In this document: piece after piece, positions 34,279 to 43,246 of the stretch | Position numbering within the stretch: position 1 is the stretch's first letter | How the letters are laid out: the number at the start of each line of letters is the position of its first letter | Origin: DASRJW01 sp964567755 | Lineage (GTDB): Bacteria; Krumholzibacteriota; Krumholzibacteriia; G020349025 | Reading direction: 5' to 3' | Length of the DNA stretch: 64,000 nt | NCBI GenBank assembly: GCA_964567755.1 | Contig: CAZMNW010000005.1 | Coordinates: 1 to 64,000 of the forward strand | Notes under the pieces: model-generated | Told to the model about the DNA's origin: nothing | Databases searched by the model: none | Seen by the model: the letters and a program-made list of their open reading frames with translations, nothing else | Translations under genes and position numbers: made by a program

Positions 34279-34318
34279 CAAGAACCCCAGCCGGGCTCGG
34301 GGCCCGCTGGGGTTCTTG
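34279..34318. terminator. Bidirectional hairpin between convergent genes
   Basis: A perfect 13-bp inverted repeat (34279-34291, arm CAAGAACCCCAGC, with 34306-34318) is extended inward by GGGC/GCCC pairs. It lies between the convergent dedA and porin genes. T-runs are weak on both sides, so efficiency is uncertain. Confidence 0.6.
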
Positions 34319-34403
34319 AGGTTCGAGCTTGAACTCCGTCCGTGGTCGCGGGACTCGTCGCGCGGTGGCATTAGCGCAGCGCCGTCGACGTGCCCGTGGC
34401 GGA

Positions 34404-35804
34404 TCAGAACACGAGCTGCATCTGCGCCGCGAACTCGTCGACATGAAGATCGTTGACCGTGTCCTCATAGCGAACCCAGTTCGCTTGCAGCTTGTGGTTG
34501 TGCTTGTCGAAATACCAGCTGGCGCCGGCGCCAAACTCCCGCGCGTCCGCGAGTGCGCTCTTGTTCAGATCCGAGATCGTGAGCGTCAACAGCTCGTCGT
34601 CGATGTGGCCGTAACGACCCGCGACTTCGAACTTGCGGTTCGAGAGCAGATAGGCGGCCTGAACATAGTAGCCACGACTCAGGAGGTCGTCGGAGCTGCG
34701 CTCCGCCGTCTCGTAGAAGTACTCGCCCGTGGTATTGAACCCGCGCCACTTGAACGCCATCTCGCCCCCGATGCGGCGGATGTCGGTGTCGACTTCGCTG
34801 CGCGTCAAAGTGTTGAGCAGTCCGGAGACGCCGACGGCGACCTTGGGCGACTCGGGGTAATCGTGCGCGCTCTCCTCGAGCTTGTACTCACCCTTGGGCG
34901 TCCACACCAACCTGCCGATGTACATGTACTCGGCGTTGTCGTTGCCGGATTGGTTGAGAAGGTTGCCGTTGTAGACGCCAACGTTGTACTCGAACGTCTT
35001 GGATGCCGGCGCGCCGATGAGGCCGATCCCCTGGTCGCGCCCCGGGGCGAAGCGGGCATTGCCGAACCAGCGGTCGACGAACTGCTGCTTTCCGGACGAG
35101 ATGAGTTCCTGGCGGCCGAAGTAGGACTTGCCTTGCCCCATCCACACCGTCGCCAGCGGGTACTTGGCAAACCAGATTTCGGCATCTTCGAGCACCGGGC
35201 CGCGCGTGACCGTGGTGGAGAGCGTCGGCGTGGTGCCCGTGCCCAAGCTGGCGCTGCTTACCGTGTTGCCTCCGACCCAGTTGGCCTGCAGCTTGAAGCG
35301 CCATATGTTGCCGTAGGCGTTGCCTTCCACCGTCGTCTTGGCGCGGCGGATGCGGAAGGCACCGCGGTCGTTGTTGAGCCGGTCCAAGTATGTGTAGCGC
35401 GCTTGCACGCGGTTCGACAGCTGCACGAGGCCGTTCTTCATCACGAAGTTGGTTTTGCCATCCTTGTAGAAGACGCGTTCGTCGAAGGGCTTCTCCACTT
35501 TCGGCAGCGGCCGCTCGTAGCCCGGCAGGTCGTGCTTGAAGAAGTAGAGATCCGCGGCGATCTCATTCTCGGCCACCAGAGTCGCTCCATCCTTCCCCCG
35601 GCCGACGAGGACGATCGACGTGCCCATCTCTCCGGATTGTTGCCAAGTCGTGTACCGCGCCGGCGTGTTGAACACGTAGATGCGTCCATCCTTGGTCGCT
35701 TCCTGGTAGAAGAGATTGATCGTTTGCGCCTCGGTTGGACTCGGCATCCCGAGTGCCAGCAAACCGGAGACGAGGCACACGACTGCAACGAAGGCTCTTC
35801 CCAT
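34404..35804 (-). CDS. Outer-membrane porin, OprO/OprP type
   Basis: This is a 466-residue protein. The ATG at 35804 follows AAAGGAGAT, and the signal peptide (VAVVCLVSGLLALGMPSPTEA) is clear. The mature protein alternates strand-like stretches with aromatic girdle residues (RVQARYTYLDRLN, FRIRRAKTTVEGNAYG, WRFKLQANW, FAKYPLATVWMGQGKSYFGRQEL, YNVGVYNGN) and ends in Phe (MQLVF), the outer-membrane insertion signal. The pattern matches phosphate-selective porins O and P. It would be a trimeric beta-barrel taking up small anions. The specific substrate cannot be told from sequence. Confidence 0.88.
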   Translation of the reverse strand: MGRAFVAVVCLVSGLLALGMPSPTEAQTINLFYQEATKDGRIYVFNTPARYTTWQQSGEMGTSIVLVGRGKDGATLVAENEIAADLYFFKHDLPGYERPLPKVEKPFDERVFYKDGKTNFVMKNGLVQLSNRVQARYTYLDRLNNDRGAFRIRRAKTTVEGNAYGNIWRFKLQANWVGGNTVSSASLGTGTTPTLSTTVTRGPVLEDAEIWFAKYPLATVWMGQGKSYFGRQELISSGKQQFVDRWFGNARFAPGRDQGIGLIGAPASKTFEYNVGVYNGNLLNQSGNDNAEYMYIGRLVWTPKGEYKLEESAHDYPESPKVAVGVSGLLNTLTRSEVDTDIRRIGGEMAFKWRGFNTTGEYFYETAERSSDDLLSRGYYVQAAYLLSNRKFEVAGRYGHIDDELLTLTISDLNKSALADAREFGAGASWYFDKHNHKLQANWVRYEDTVNDLHVDEFAAQMQLVF

Positions 35805-36130
35805 CACACGATCTCCTTTGGTTTTTTCAGGTCGGAGGGACCAGCAGGTCGCTGGCCCCGCAGACTTTGCCCTTCGCAACCGGCGGCAGTCCCCGCGCCA
35901 TCCTCCCAATCCGCGACCGCCCGGTCCGCCCTGGCCTCGGCTGGTCCACCAGCACCCCAGGATCGAGCATCCCAAGTGTCGCAAGACCGCGTAAACGTTT
36001 CATTAAGACATGTGAGTGTTTCATTAAAGATTTGCGTCCAGGCGACCGGCTCGGATCTGAAACGCGTCCGATCGTCAGGACCTCGGCTGGCAGGCTTTTG
36101 GTGGGATCGTGTCCTGGGCCGAGGCAGGAA
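35805..36130. other. Porin upstream region
   Basis: These 326 bases have no recognisable gene. The short direct repeat GTTTCATTAA occurs twice (about 35997 and 36017). The region should hold the porin promoter; the repeats could be an operator, but nothing more can be said. Confidence 0.35.
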
Positions 36131-36838
36131 TCAGCGCGGCTGCGAAGCCAGGCGGGACTCCACCTCGGCCAGGTGCTTGCGGGCGCTGTCCGCCCAGGAG
36201 CCTTGCGAATCACGCGACAGATAATCGCGCCAGGCCACACGCGCGGCTTGCAAGTCGCCGCGCAACTGCAGACACAGTGCGCGCGCGTAACGTGACTTCA
36301 AATGCCCCTTTTCCTGGGCGATCGCGGCATCGAAGCAAGCAAGCGCTGCGTCGAATCGCCGCAGCTCCTGAAAGGCAGCCCCGAGTGCATGCACGTAGTC
36401 GGCATCCGCATCCGCGGGAACCTCGACGTCGGCCGCAAGCCAGCGCTTCTCCACCTCGGATGTCTCCTGTGCGCTCAGCACCTGCGTCGATTCCTGCCAT
36501 TGACGCACGCGCTGCAGGGCCACACCCAGGTTGTAGCGCGCGAGCGTGTGCGCGGGGCGTTCTTTCAGTACGTCGTAAAGGTACGGAATGGCGTCGCTGT
36601 AGCGGCCCGCGCCCAACGCCGCGCTGCCGCGCTCGAACGCCAACTGCACCTCGGCATCTGCCGTTGGTTGCTTCGAGGTGGTTTCCGCGGGCGGCTCAGT
36701 TGCAGCCGGGGGCGGTGGACTCGCTTTCGGTCCCCGCGGTGTGGGCGCACAACCGCCGCCGCACACGGCCATCGCGACCAAGACGAGGCACGAGCTGCGT
36801 CGGAGCCAAGGCGCGACCGCATGCAGCTTGCTAATCAT
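36131..36838 (-). CDS. TPR lipoprotein at the end of the lar operon
   Basis: This 235-residue protein has a lipoprotein signal (SSCLVLVAMAVCGGGC), a Pro/Thr-rich linker (about 32-60), and then TPR-like helices (FERGSAALGAGRYSDAIPYL, LARYNLGVALQRVRQWQEST, YVHALGAAFQELRRFDAALA). It probably sits on the outer or inner membrane facing the periplasm and acts as a protein-binding scaffold. The start overlaps the end of larC by eight bases, so it is part of the dusB-larB-larC transcript. No direct link to nickel-pincer chemistry is evident. Confidence 0.8.
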   Translation of the reverse strand: MISKLHAVAPWLRRSSCLVLVAMAVCGGGCAPTPRGPKASPPPPAATEPPAETTSKQPTADAEVQLAFERGSAALGAGRYSDAIPYLYDVLKERPAHTLARYNLGVALQRVRQWQESTQVLSAQETSEVEKRWLAADVEVPADADADYVHALGAAFQELRRFDAALACFDAAIAQEKGHLKSRYARALCLQLRGDLQAARVAWRDYLSRDSQGSWADSARKHLAEVESRLASQPR

Positions 36839-38096
36839 CGTGGCTCACTTCCGCAGCCAATGCGGCGCCATAGACATCGGCGAGTGGGACTCCCGCCGCC
36901 TCGGCCGCTCGCCGGACGCTTTCGTATTCGGGAACGGCGCGCGGCGTGCCGTCCGGGCGGATCGCTGTCTTGACAGTGATGGCCCCGAAGCGGGTTTGCA
37001 CGGTGGCGAGCCGCCGCGGCAATTCGACGCGCTCCTCGGTGGCGATGCGAACACCAAGCGTGCTGCTTTCCTGCAACAGAACGTCGGCCAGCCGATGGGC
37101 ATCGACAGTCTCGGAGATCACGGTCACTTGCGTCGCCGGACGGCCCTTCTTCATGGTGATGGAGGTGAAGTACACGTCGAGCGCCCCGGCAATGAAGAGC
37201 TTCTCCATCACGTGTCCATAGAACTCCGGGTTCATGTCGTCGATGGTGGTCGTGAGCACGCCGACCTGCGGTCGAGGACTCGATTCGGCCGCCTGCATGC
37301 TCGCGTCCGAGGGGCCAGCGGCAGCTTGTGGCAGCGCCGGAATGGATGTATTCCGCGCCGCTAGGTCGGGCTCGCAGACAAGGAGGCGTACGATGTTCGG
37401 CGCGTCGGGGAAGCGGAAGGTCCCGGCGCCGTATCCCGCCGCCTCGACGCGAATGGGTGTATCCCCGAGTGGCTTGGCAAATGTGGCCAGCAGCGCGGCT
37501 CCCGTCGGCGTGACGCGTTCACCGTCGGTGGCGCTCCATTGAATGGGAAAACCTTGCAACAAGTGCAGCGCCGCCGGTGGTGGCACGGGAAGCCGGCCAT
37601 GCTCGGCGTGCGTCACGCCGCGGCCGACGCGAATCTGCGCCACACGAAATGCTTCGATGCCATGGCGTTCGCACAAGAGATGCAACCCCATGCATGCACC
37701 CGCGATGTCGACGATGGCATCCACCGCCCCCACTTCGTGGAAATGCACGCGATCGACCGGAATGCGGTGCACCGTCGCCTCCGCATTCGCCAAGCGCTCG
37801 AACGTGTCGCAGGCCCAGACCAAGGCGCGGTCTGGAAGCTTGCCTGCGCGCAGGATGCCGAGCACGTCGTGCAAGTGCCGGTGGGTGTGCGGCTCCGACA
37901 CTTCGATGTCGACATGAACCTGAGTCGCGGCGATGCCATTGCACGTCTCGGCGCTTTGCCGCAGCCGGTAGCCTTGCACGGGCAATGTCGCCAACGCCTC
38001 TTGGATGGCTGCGAGCGGCACGCCAAGATCCACCAGAGCACCGAGAGTCATGTCGCCGGCGATCCCGGAGGGGCAGTCGAACACCAACCATTTCAT
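36831..38096 (-). CDS. larC: Nickel insertion protein LarC
   Basis: This 421-residue protein is the CTP-dependent cyclometallase that inserts nickel into the pincer nucleotide cofactor of lactate racemase-type enzymes. It has the N-terminal FDCPSGIAGDM of the family, a His-rich segment HTHRHLHD that suits metal binding, VHFHEVGAVDAIVDI, VPPPAALHLLQG, and the C-terminal half NPEFYGHVMEKLF and LLQESSTLGVR. In lactobacilli the gene is split by a frameshift; here it is one open frame. It overlaps larB by four bases. LarA and LarE are not in the window. Confidence 0.93.
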   Translation of the reverse strand: MKWLVFDCPSGIAGDMTLGALVDLGVPLAAIQEALATLPVQGYRLRQSAETCNGIAATQVHVDIEVSEPHTHRHLHDVLGILRAGKLPDRALVWACDTFERLANAEATVHRIPVDRVHFHEVGAVDAIVDIAGACMGLHLLCERHGIEAFRVAQIRVGRGVTHAEHGRLPVPPPAALHLLQGFPIQWSATDGERVTPTGAALLATFAKPLGDTPIRVEAAGYGAGTFRFPDAPNIVRLLVCEPDLAARNTSIPALPQAAAGPSDASMQAAESSPRPQVGVLTTTIDDMNPEFYGHVMEKLFIAGALDVYFTSITMKKGRPATQVTVISETVDAHRLADVLLQESSTLGVRIATEERVELPRRLATVQTRFGAITVKTAIRPDGTPRAVPEYESVRRAAEAAGVPLADVYGAALAAEVSHDD

Positions 38097-38860
38097 GGCG
38101 CTTCCTCACCGCGCAGCTTGCCGAGAAGCAAAGCGGCGGCAGCGGCAGCGCCGAAGCCGTTGTCGATGTTGACCACCGTGACACCCACGGCGCAGCTGTT
38201 CAGCATTCCGAGCAATGCGGTGACCCCACCGAAGCTGGCGCCGTAACCGACGCTCGTCGGCACAGCGATGGTGGGCTTGCCGGTGACGCCGGCGACAACG
38301 CTCGCCAGCGCGCCTTCCATGCCGGCGATGACGATCAGAATGTCGCACGCATCCAGCGTCTCTCGGCACGCGAGCAACCGATGCAGCCCGGCGACGCCGA
38401 CGTCATAGACCGTTTCCGTCTCGACGCCGGTGGCTCGCAACGTCTCCACCGCCTCTTCGGCAACGTGCATGTCCGCCGTCCCCGCCGTCACCACGGCGAC
38501 GCGCCCGCGCAGCCGGCGTGGTTTCGCAGCGGCGACATGAAAGGTGCGGCCGCGTGCGTTGTAGCGCGCTTGCGGCAAGCGCTGCTGTACGGCGGCAACC
38601 ACTTCGGGCGTGCAGCGCGTGCCGAGCACGCCGCTGCCGCGCTCGGCCATGTGCGCCGCGATCGTGGCGACTTCCTCCGCTGTCTTGCCCTCGCACAGAA
38701 TGACTTCGGGAAACCCGAGTCGCAGCTCGCGATGATGATCCACACGGGCGACGCCAAGGTCGGCGAACGGCAAGTCCCGCAACCGCGAGACCGCTTCCGC
38801 GGTGGAAATGCTTCCGTCGCGCACCGCGTCGAGGAGCTGGCGCAGATCGGCTTCATGCAT
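38093..38860 (-). CDS. larB: Nickel-pincer cofactor biosynthesis protein LarB
   Basis: This 255-residue enzyme carboxylates the pyridinium ring of NaAD and hydrolyses it, the first step of nickel-pincer nucleotide synthesis. The N-terminal part (DFPFADLG-like, VDHHRELRLGFPEVILCEGK) and the PurE-like C-terminal part (AVVTAGTADMHVAEEA, VIAGMEGALASVVAG, VPTSVGYG, INIDNGFGAA-like end) are in the family order. Its start overlaps the end of dusB by eight bases. Confidence 0.94.
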   Translation of the reverse strand: MHEADLRQLLDAVRDGSISTAEAVSRLRDLPFADLGVARVDHHRELRLGFPEVILCEGKTAEEVATIAAHMAERGSGVLGTRCTPEVVAAVQQRLPQARYNARGRTFHVAAAKPRRLRGRVAVVTAGTADMHVAEEAVETLRATGVETETVYDVGVAGLHRLLACRETLDACDILIVIAGMEGALASVVAGVTGKPTIAVPTSVGYGASFGGVTALLGMLNSCAVGVTVVNIDNGFGAAAAAALLLGKLRGEEAP

Positions 38861-39935
38861 GCGTGCTCGACTCCATCGGTCTCGGCTGGTTCTCCGCTGC
38901 GAGGCTCTCGGGGTCGCAGCTCATGCCGGCGAAAGACAACGCCTCGCGACCGGTGGAAGGAGCATTCTCGAGCGCCTCGAAGCGCCGCAGAATCTCTTCC
39001 ACCTGCGCGTACGTATCGGCCGCGAACACCTGCGGCCGCAGCTCCTTGGCGCCCGGAAGATCGGCCACGTACCAGGCCAAGTGCTTGCGCATCCGGTGCA
39101 CGACCCAGACGGGATCACAGTCGGCAGCGTCCAGCTCGAGCCGCAAATTCTCGAGCGCCATGGACACGCGCTCGCCAGCGCTGGGTTCGCGTACCGCCCG
39201 TCCGGCCAGAAGGTCCTTGATCTGGGCGAAGATCCACGGATAGCCAAAGCTGCCGCGCCCGATCATGACCGAATCGCATCGCGTGCGCTCGAACATGCGC
39301 AGCGCATCCTGTGGACGCACGATGTCGCCGTTGCCGATCACCGGGATGCGCACCGAGTCTTTCACGGCGGCGATGATCTCCCAGCGTGCCGCTCCACCAA
39401 ACCCTTGCTTGCGGGTGCGCGGGTGCACGGTGATCCACTGGGCGCCTTCGGACTCGATGATGCGCGCCGCTTCGACGGCGACGATGGAGCCTTCGTCCCA
39501 GCCAGCGCGAATTTTCACCGACACGGGGGTCGCACCCGCCTCGTGCACCACTGCGCGCACGACCCGCGCCAGGCGCGGCAGATCGCGCAAGAGATCCGAA
39601 CCGCCGGCGTTGCGCACCACCTTGCGTGCCGGGCAGCCCATGTTGATGTCGATGGCGTCGGGCTGCATCTCGTTGACCAGCGCCGCAGCGTGACCCATGT
39701 TCTCGCAGTCGCCGCCGAAGATCTGCACCGCCACGGGACGTTCTTCCGCCGTGAAACGCGCCAGCTCGTAACTGCGCAGGCTCTCGCGGCTCAAGGCGTC
39801 ACTCGAGACCAGCTCGGTGACCACGTAGTCGGCGCCGAAGCGCTTGCAGATGCGCCGGTAGATGCTGTTGGTGATGCTGGCCACCGGGGCCAACGCCACC
39901 TGTCGCTGGCGCAGAAATGCCTGCAGCTCGTGCAT
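38853..39935 (-). CDS. dusB: tRNA-dihydrouridine synthase
   Basis: This is a 360-residue protein from the ATG at 39935 (GGAGG upstream). It is an FMN TIM-barrel that reduces uridines in tRNA D-loops. Visible motifs are an N-terminal LAPVASITN (usually LAPMAGVTD), AVQIFGGD, D-I-N-M-G-C-P with catalytic Cys, KVVRNAGGSDLLRD, VKIRAGWD, VHPRTRKQGFGG, IGNGDI and MIGRGSFGYPWIF. It fits the DusB/NifR3 group. It heads the overlapping dusB-larB-larC-lipoprotein string. Confidence 0.93.
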   Translation of the reverse strand: MHELQAFLRQRQVALAPVASITNSIYRRICKRFGADYVVTELVSSDALSRESLRSYELARFTAEERPVAVQIFGGDCENMGHAAALVNEMQPDAIDINMGCPARKVVRNAGGSDLLRDLPRLARVVRAVVHEAGATPVSVKIRAGWDEGSIVAVEAARIIESEGAQWITVHPRTRKQGFGGAARWEIIAAVKDSVRIPVIGNGDIVRPQDALRMFERTRCDSVMIGRGSFGYPWIFAQIKDLLAGRAVREPSAGERVSMALENLRLELDAADCDPVWVVHRMRKHLAWYVADLPGAKELRPQVFAADTYAQVEEILRRFEALENAPSTGREALSFAGMSCDPESLAAENQPRPMESSTHA

Positions 39936-40053
39936 TGTTCGCCTCCGCGGTGACGATACCACGCCGGCGCAACAGCCAGCGCACGGACGGATCCGTATCG
40001 GTGAGCACTGGCGGGTGCCCACAGACCCTTGCGGCCGCCGGATCGCCCAAAAC

Positions 40054-40086
40054 ACGCGGGGGAGATCCACTCGGATCTCCCCCGTG
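40054..40086 (-). terminator. Terminator after the processing protease
   Basis: An 11-bp perfect stem (GGGGGAGATCC at 40058-40068 with 40073-40083) around ACTC is followed on the minus strand by GCGTGTTTT. It ends the upstream protease transcript before dusB. Confidence 0.85.
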
Positions 40087-40178
40087 GCGCCAGCGTGCGG
40101 CAGGCGTTGGTGTTTGCTCTGCGCTTCTCGACGTGCAACGCACTCGTGGCGGCGCAGGTGCTCGATCGCTTCAGACCC

Positions 40179-41891
40179 TCATGGGGTCCCGAGCAGCTGC
40201 TTGATGCGGTCGGTGGGCACCGGGCGCAGCTCTTCAGGATTGAGCGCGTAGAATTCCTTCATCGTACGCCCATGGGCGAAGAGGTCGAGCACTTTCTTGA
40301 GTTGCTCATCGCCCTCGATCGACACCAGGTACGCCGCCTTGGTGCCGTGCAACCGGCGCGTCAGCTCACGGCGCAGACCACGTTCGATGTATTCAGCGTT
40401 TTCCTGGAACTTCGCCGCATCGTACTCGAACTTGTCCTCGGTGAGCATGGTCTTGAATTCTTCGATCATCGCCGGCGTCACCGTGACGCTGCTGGCCTTC
40501 GGATGCCGCGACACATGCTTGATCGCGTACTTGAAGAAGAAATTCTTGCGCTCGAGGTCGATGGCGAACTCGGAAAGATTCGGCTGCGTGAGAACCAGGT
40601 CGGGCACGATGCCGCCACCACCCGGGACCGGCCTACCGCCGACGGTGCGGAAGGTCGCAGCGGAATCGGGCGCTTCCGACGTCTTGCCCTTGTCGGACTT
40701 GGTCGTCGCCGATGACTCGGGCTTGACCTCGCCTTGCACTTGCGCCACGTCGCTACCTTCCACTGCCTCGCCATCTTCGTTCAGCGCCACTTCGTCGCCC
40801 TCGTGGTCGCGTTCATCCCGGTGAATGCAGCGTCCGCTCGGCGTGTAGTACTTCGCGGTGGTCAGCTTCAGGGCCTCGGTATCCGACAGCGGGTACACCG
40901 TCTGCACCGAACCCTTGCCGAACGAGGTCTCCCCGACGATGAGCGCCGAGTCCCAGTCTTGCAAGGCGCCGGCGACGATCTCCGATGCGCTGGCGCTGCC
41001 CTCGTTGATGAGCACGACCACGGGGTAATCGTTGCCGAAAATCTTGCTGGCCGGCTGCGTGGAGTAGTAATCGGCGTTCTGACGCGGCGTGCGTCCACGG
41101 GTCATCACGACCTTCTTCCCCGATTCGAGGAACAGCTGGGACACGTCGCGCGCCGCGCGCAGCAGACCGCCGGGGTTGTAGCGCAGATCGAGGATCAGTC
41201 CCTGGATGCCTTGCGCTTCGAGCTCCGTCAGGCGCGCTTGCAGCTCCTCGGCAGTGTCCTGCGCGAAGTTCACCGCGCGCACGTAACCGATATCCCCGAT
41301 CTTGAAGGCATAGCGCACGCTTTCGATTTCGATGATGTCGCGCACGACGGAGAAATCGATGGCCGCGTCGCTGCCTTCGCGCCGCACCTTGAAATGCACC
41401 TCGGTGCCCTTGGGCCCGCGCAGTTTCGAGATCGCCTTGGACATCGGCCAGTTGTAAGTGTCCTCGCCTTCGATTTCGATGATCTGGTCGCCACCTTGCA
41501 CGCCCTGGCTGTAGGCCGGCGTGCCCTCGATGGGTGACACCACGGTGGGATACTTGTCGCGCACCGAAATCTCGATCCCCAACCCACCGAACGACCCCTG
41601 CGTGGAGGTCATCAGGTCGTCGTACATCGACGTGTCGAGGAACTGACTGTGCGGGTCGAGATCCTGCAGCATCCCCTCGATCGCCTTGTGGACCAAATCC
41701 TCGGGATCGATGTCCTCCTCGACGTAATACGTCGTGATCTTCTCGAAGACCCGAGTGAAGAGATCCAAGCTCTCCATCACCTTGGCCTGGTCGGGGGCGG
41801 AACGACGGCTGTCGGCGCTGAGCCCATTCGCCAGCCAGAGGATCGTGAGGCCGGCTAGAGCGCCGGCGATCCAGCGGGTCCGTACTTTCAA
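40179..41891 (-). CDS. C-terminal processing protease, S41 family
   Basis: This is a 570-residue protein from a TTG with GGGAGG eight bases upstream; the frame is open to 42017 but without a better start. A single N-terminal hydrophobic segment (WIAGALAGLTILWLANGL) anchors it with the protease in the periplasm. Order: helical region (YVEEDIDPEDLVHKAIEGML), PDZ domain (about 85-165, GIEISVRDKYPTVVSPIEG), then the tail-specific protease core. The core has GLILDLRYNPGG, nucleophile Ser in NEGSASASE (about 297) and Lys in ETSFGKGS (about 323). A charged low-complexity insert (about 375-425) precedes GIVPD. It trims C-termini of exported proteins. Confidence 0.92.
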   Translation of the reverse strand: MKVRTRWIAGALAGLTILWLANGLSADSRRSAPDQAKVMESLDLFTRVFEKITTYYVEEDIDPEDLVHKAIEGMLQDLDPHSQFLDTSMYDDLMTSTQGSFGGLGIEISVRDKYPTVVSPIEGTPAYSQGVQGGDQIIEIEGEDTYNWPMSKAISKLRGPKGTEVHFKVRREGSDAAIDFSVVRDIIEIESVRYAFKIGDIGYVRAVNFAQDTAEELQARLTELEAQGIQGLILDLRYNPGGLLRAARDVSQLFLESGKKVVMTRGRTPRQNADYYSTQPASKIFGNDYPVVVLINEGSASASEIVAGALQDWDSALIVGETSFGKGSVQTVYPLSDTEALKLTTAKYYTPSGRCIHRDERDHEGDEVALNEDGEAVEGSDVAQVQGEVKPESSATTKSDKGKTSEAPDSAATFRTVGGRPVPGGGGIVPDLVLTQPNLSEFAIDLERKNFFFKYAIKHVSRHPKASSVTVTPAMIEEFKTMLTEDKFEYDAAKFQENAEYIERGLRRELTRRLHGTKAAYLVSIEGDEQLKKVLDLFAHGRTMKEFYALNPEELRPVPTDRIKQLLGTP

Positions 41892-42230
41892 GGGGTGAAC
41901 CTCCCGGGCTTCCGATTCCTTTGGGTCTTGAGTGTTCGGAGGCTGCGAATGGAGCGGCGAGACGGGACGGCGCCTCATTTCACTATGGCTTACGCAACCT
42001 CGCAAGGAACGTTCCAAGCAGGCGACTGGGGCTGAGGACTCCGATTCAGCATTCGGCGGACTCGAAGACCGGAGTCCGTCATTCCCAGGAATTATACTCT
42101 CTCCGACAGAGCGGCCGGGGGGCTTGAACCAGCCTCAACCGGCGGACGAGGCCGTTTTCCCGGCCGTCCCGCAGCGGACGGGTCCGGGATTCCGCTCCAA
42201 CCCTGAAAGTCGCGGGAAAACCGCTTCAAC
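41892..42230. other. Gap upstream of the protease gene
   Basis: These 339 bases hold no supported gene or hairpin with a T-run. The promoter of the protease gene should lie within them. Confidence 0.4.
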
Positions 42231-42857
42231 TCAGCCCTCCCGCGCATCCGGAAGCCCGCCGGGCCGCGAGGCAGTCAAGCGCTGCACGTGCCGAATTCGC
42301 TGTACGACGGTGTACCAAGAAAAGACGGTGAGAATTCCCAGCGCAGCAAGCAGCGCGCGATGACCCAAGAGCAAGCCGAGCGCGGTCACGGCAATGCGTT
42401 CCGGACGCTCGAACCACCCGACCTTGCACTCCATTCCCAAGCCCTCGGCGCGCGCGCGTGTGTAGCTGGTGATGAGCGACCCGCCAAGGGCCACCAGAAC
42501 GACCACGCTCCACAGACCCTCTTGGGCAGCATGGAAGCGCAGGAAATACGCCGCAATCCCGGCCAGCACCACGGTTTCATCGATGCGGTCGATGGTGCTG
42601 TCGAGGAAAGCGCCGAAGCGCGTCACCCTGCTCGTGCGTCGTGCCAGAGCGCCATCCAGACCATCGCAGATCGACGCGAGGAGCAGAACGATGGCGCCGA
42701 GTCGCGGGTGACCCCACCCGATGGCGAGTCCAGCCGCGACGTTGAGGAGCAATCCGAACAGAGTCACCGCGGTGGGCGTCACGCCCGCGCGCGCCAGCAC
42801 CTCGACGAGCGGTGCCACCAGCGCGTAAGCGCGTTCTTTCCAAAACGCCTTGTTCAA
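42231..42857 (-). CDS. CDP-alcohol phosphatidyltransferase
   Basis: This is a 208-residue membrane enzyme from a TTG with AGGAG upstream. It contains the CDP-OH signature D-G-x2-A-R-x-G-x3-D-x3-D pattern (CDGLDGALARR, then FGAFLDSTIDRID) and about six hydrophobic segments. It transfers a phosphatidyl group from CDP-diacylglycerol to an alcohol. The sequence context RPERI after YTRARAEGLG recalls PgsA/PIP-synthase-like members making phosphatidylglycerol- or inositol-type lipids. The acceptor cannot be fixed from sequence. Confidence 0.88.
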   Translation of the reverse strand: MNKAFWKERAYALVAPLVEVLARAGVTPTAVTLFGLLLNVAAGLAIGWGHPRLGAIVLLLASICDGLDGALARRTSRVTRFGAFLDSTIDRIDETVVLAGIAAYFLRFHAAQEGLWSVVVLVALGGSLITSYTRARAEGLGMECKVGWFERPERIAVTALGLLLGHRALLAALGILTVFSWYTVVQRIRHVQRLTASRPGGLPDAREG

Positions 42858-43246
42858 TCTCGATCTCCTGTTCGACGAGCCGCAGACGCTAGCACCGTCA
42901 TCACGCGGACAGCAAGGCGGAACGCCTGCGGTGCGGTGAATGAAGCAGTCCATCGCGTGGCGCGAAACGCCTCAGAATGGCGCGGCGTGGAGTGGAAGGA
43001 ACCTTGCTTTGATTGGCCAAGTGATCGTGCTGTTCCTGACGATGCAGTGCGTCACGTCGGTGGCGCCGACCGGGCCGGTCTGAAGGACACCCCTCGCATG
43101 ACTTCTCGGTCTGGCGGCGCCTCCCACGTGACGGAATCGTCGTAATTCCGTGGGGTCGAGAACGCCTCCGATCACGCTGCCGGCCGGGTCATGCTCCTTC
43201 CTCGCCAAATGCATTGCCCGCCGGCGGCGTGTCTTCCCCAAGGCCA
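42858..43246. other. Gap between nadE and the phosphatidyltransferase gene
   Basis: About 390 bases. I see no supported gene, RNA or terminator here. Codon pattern and frame lengths do not favour any of the short frames. Confidence 0.4.

Noticed and set aside
34329..36224. A 631-residue plus-strand frame over the porin gene
   Set aside because: Antisense to a porin with a signal peptide and terminal Phe; composition is Arg/Val-rich without motifs.
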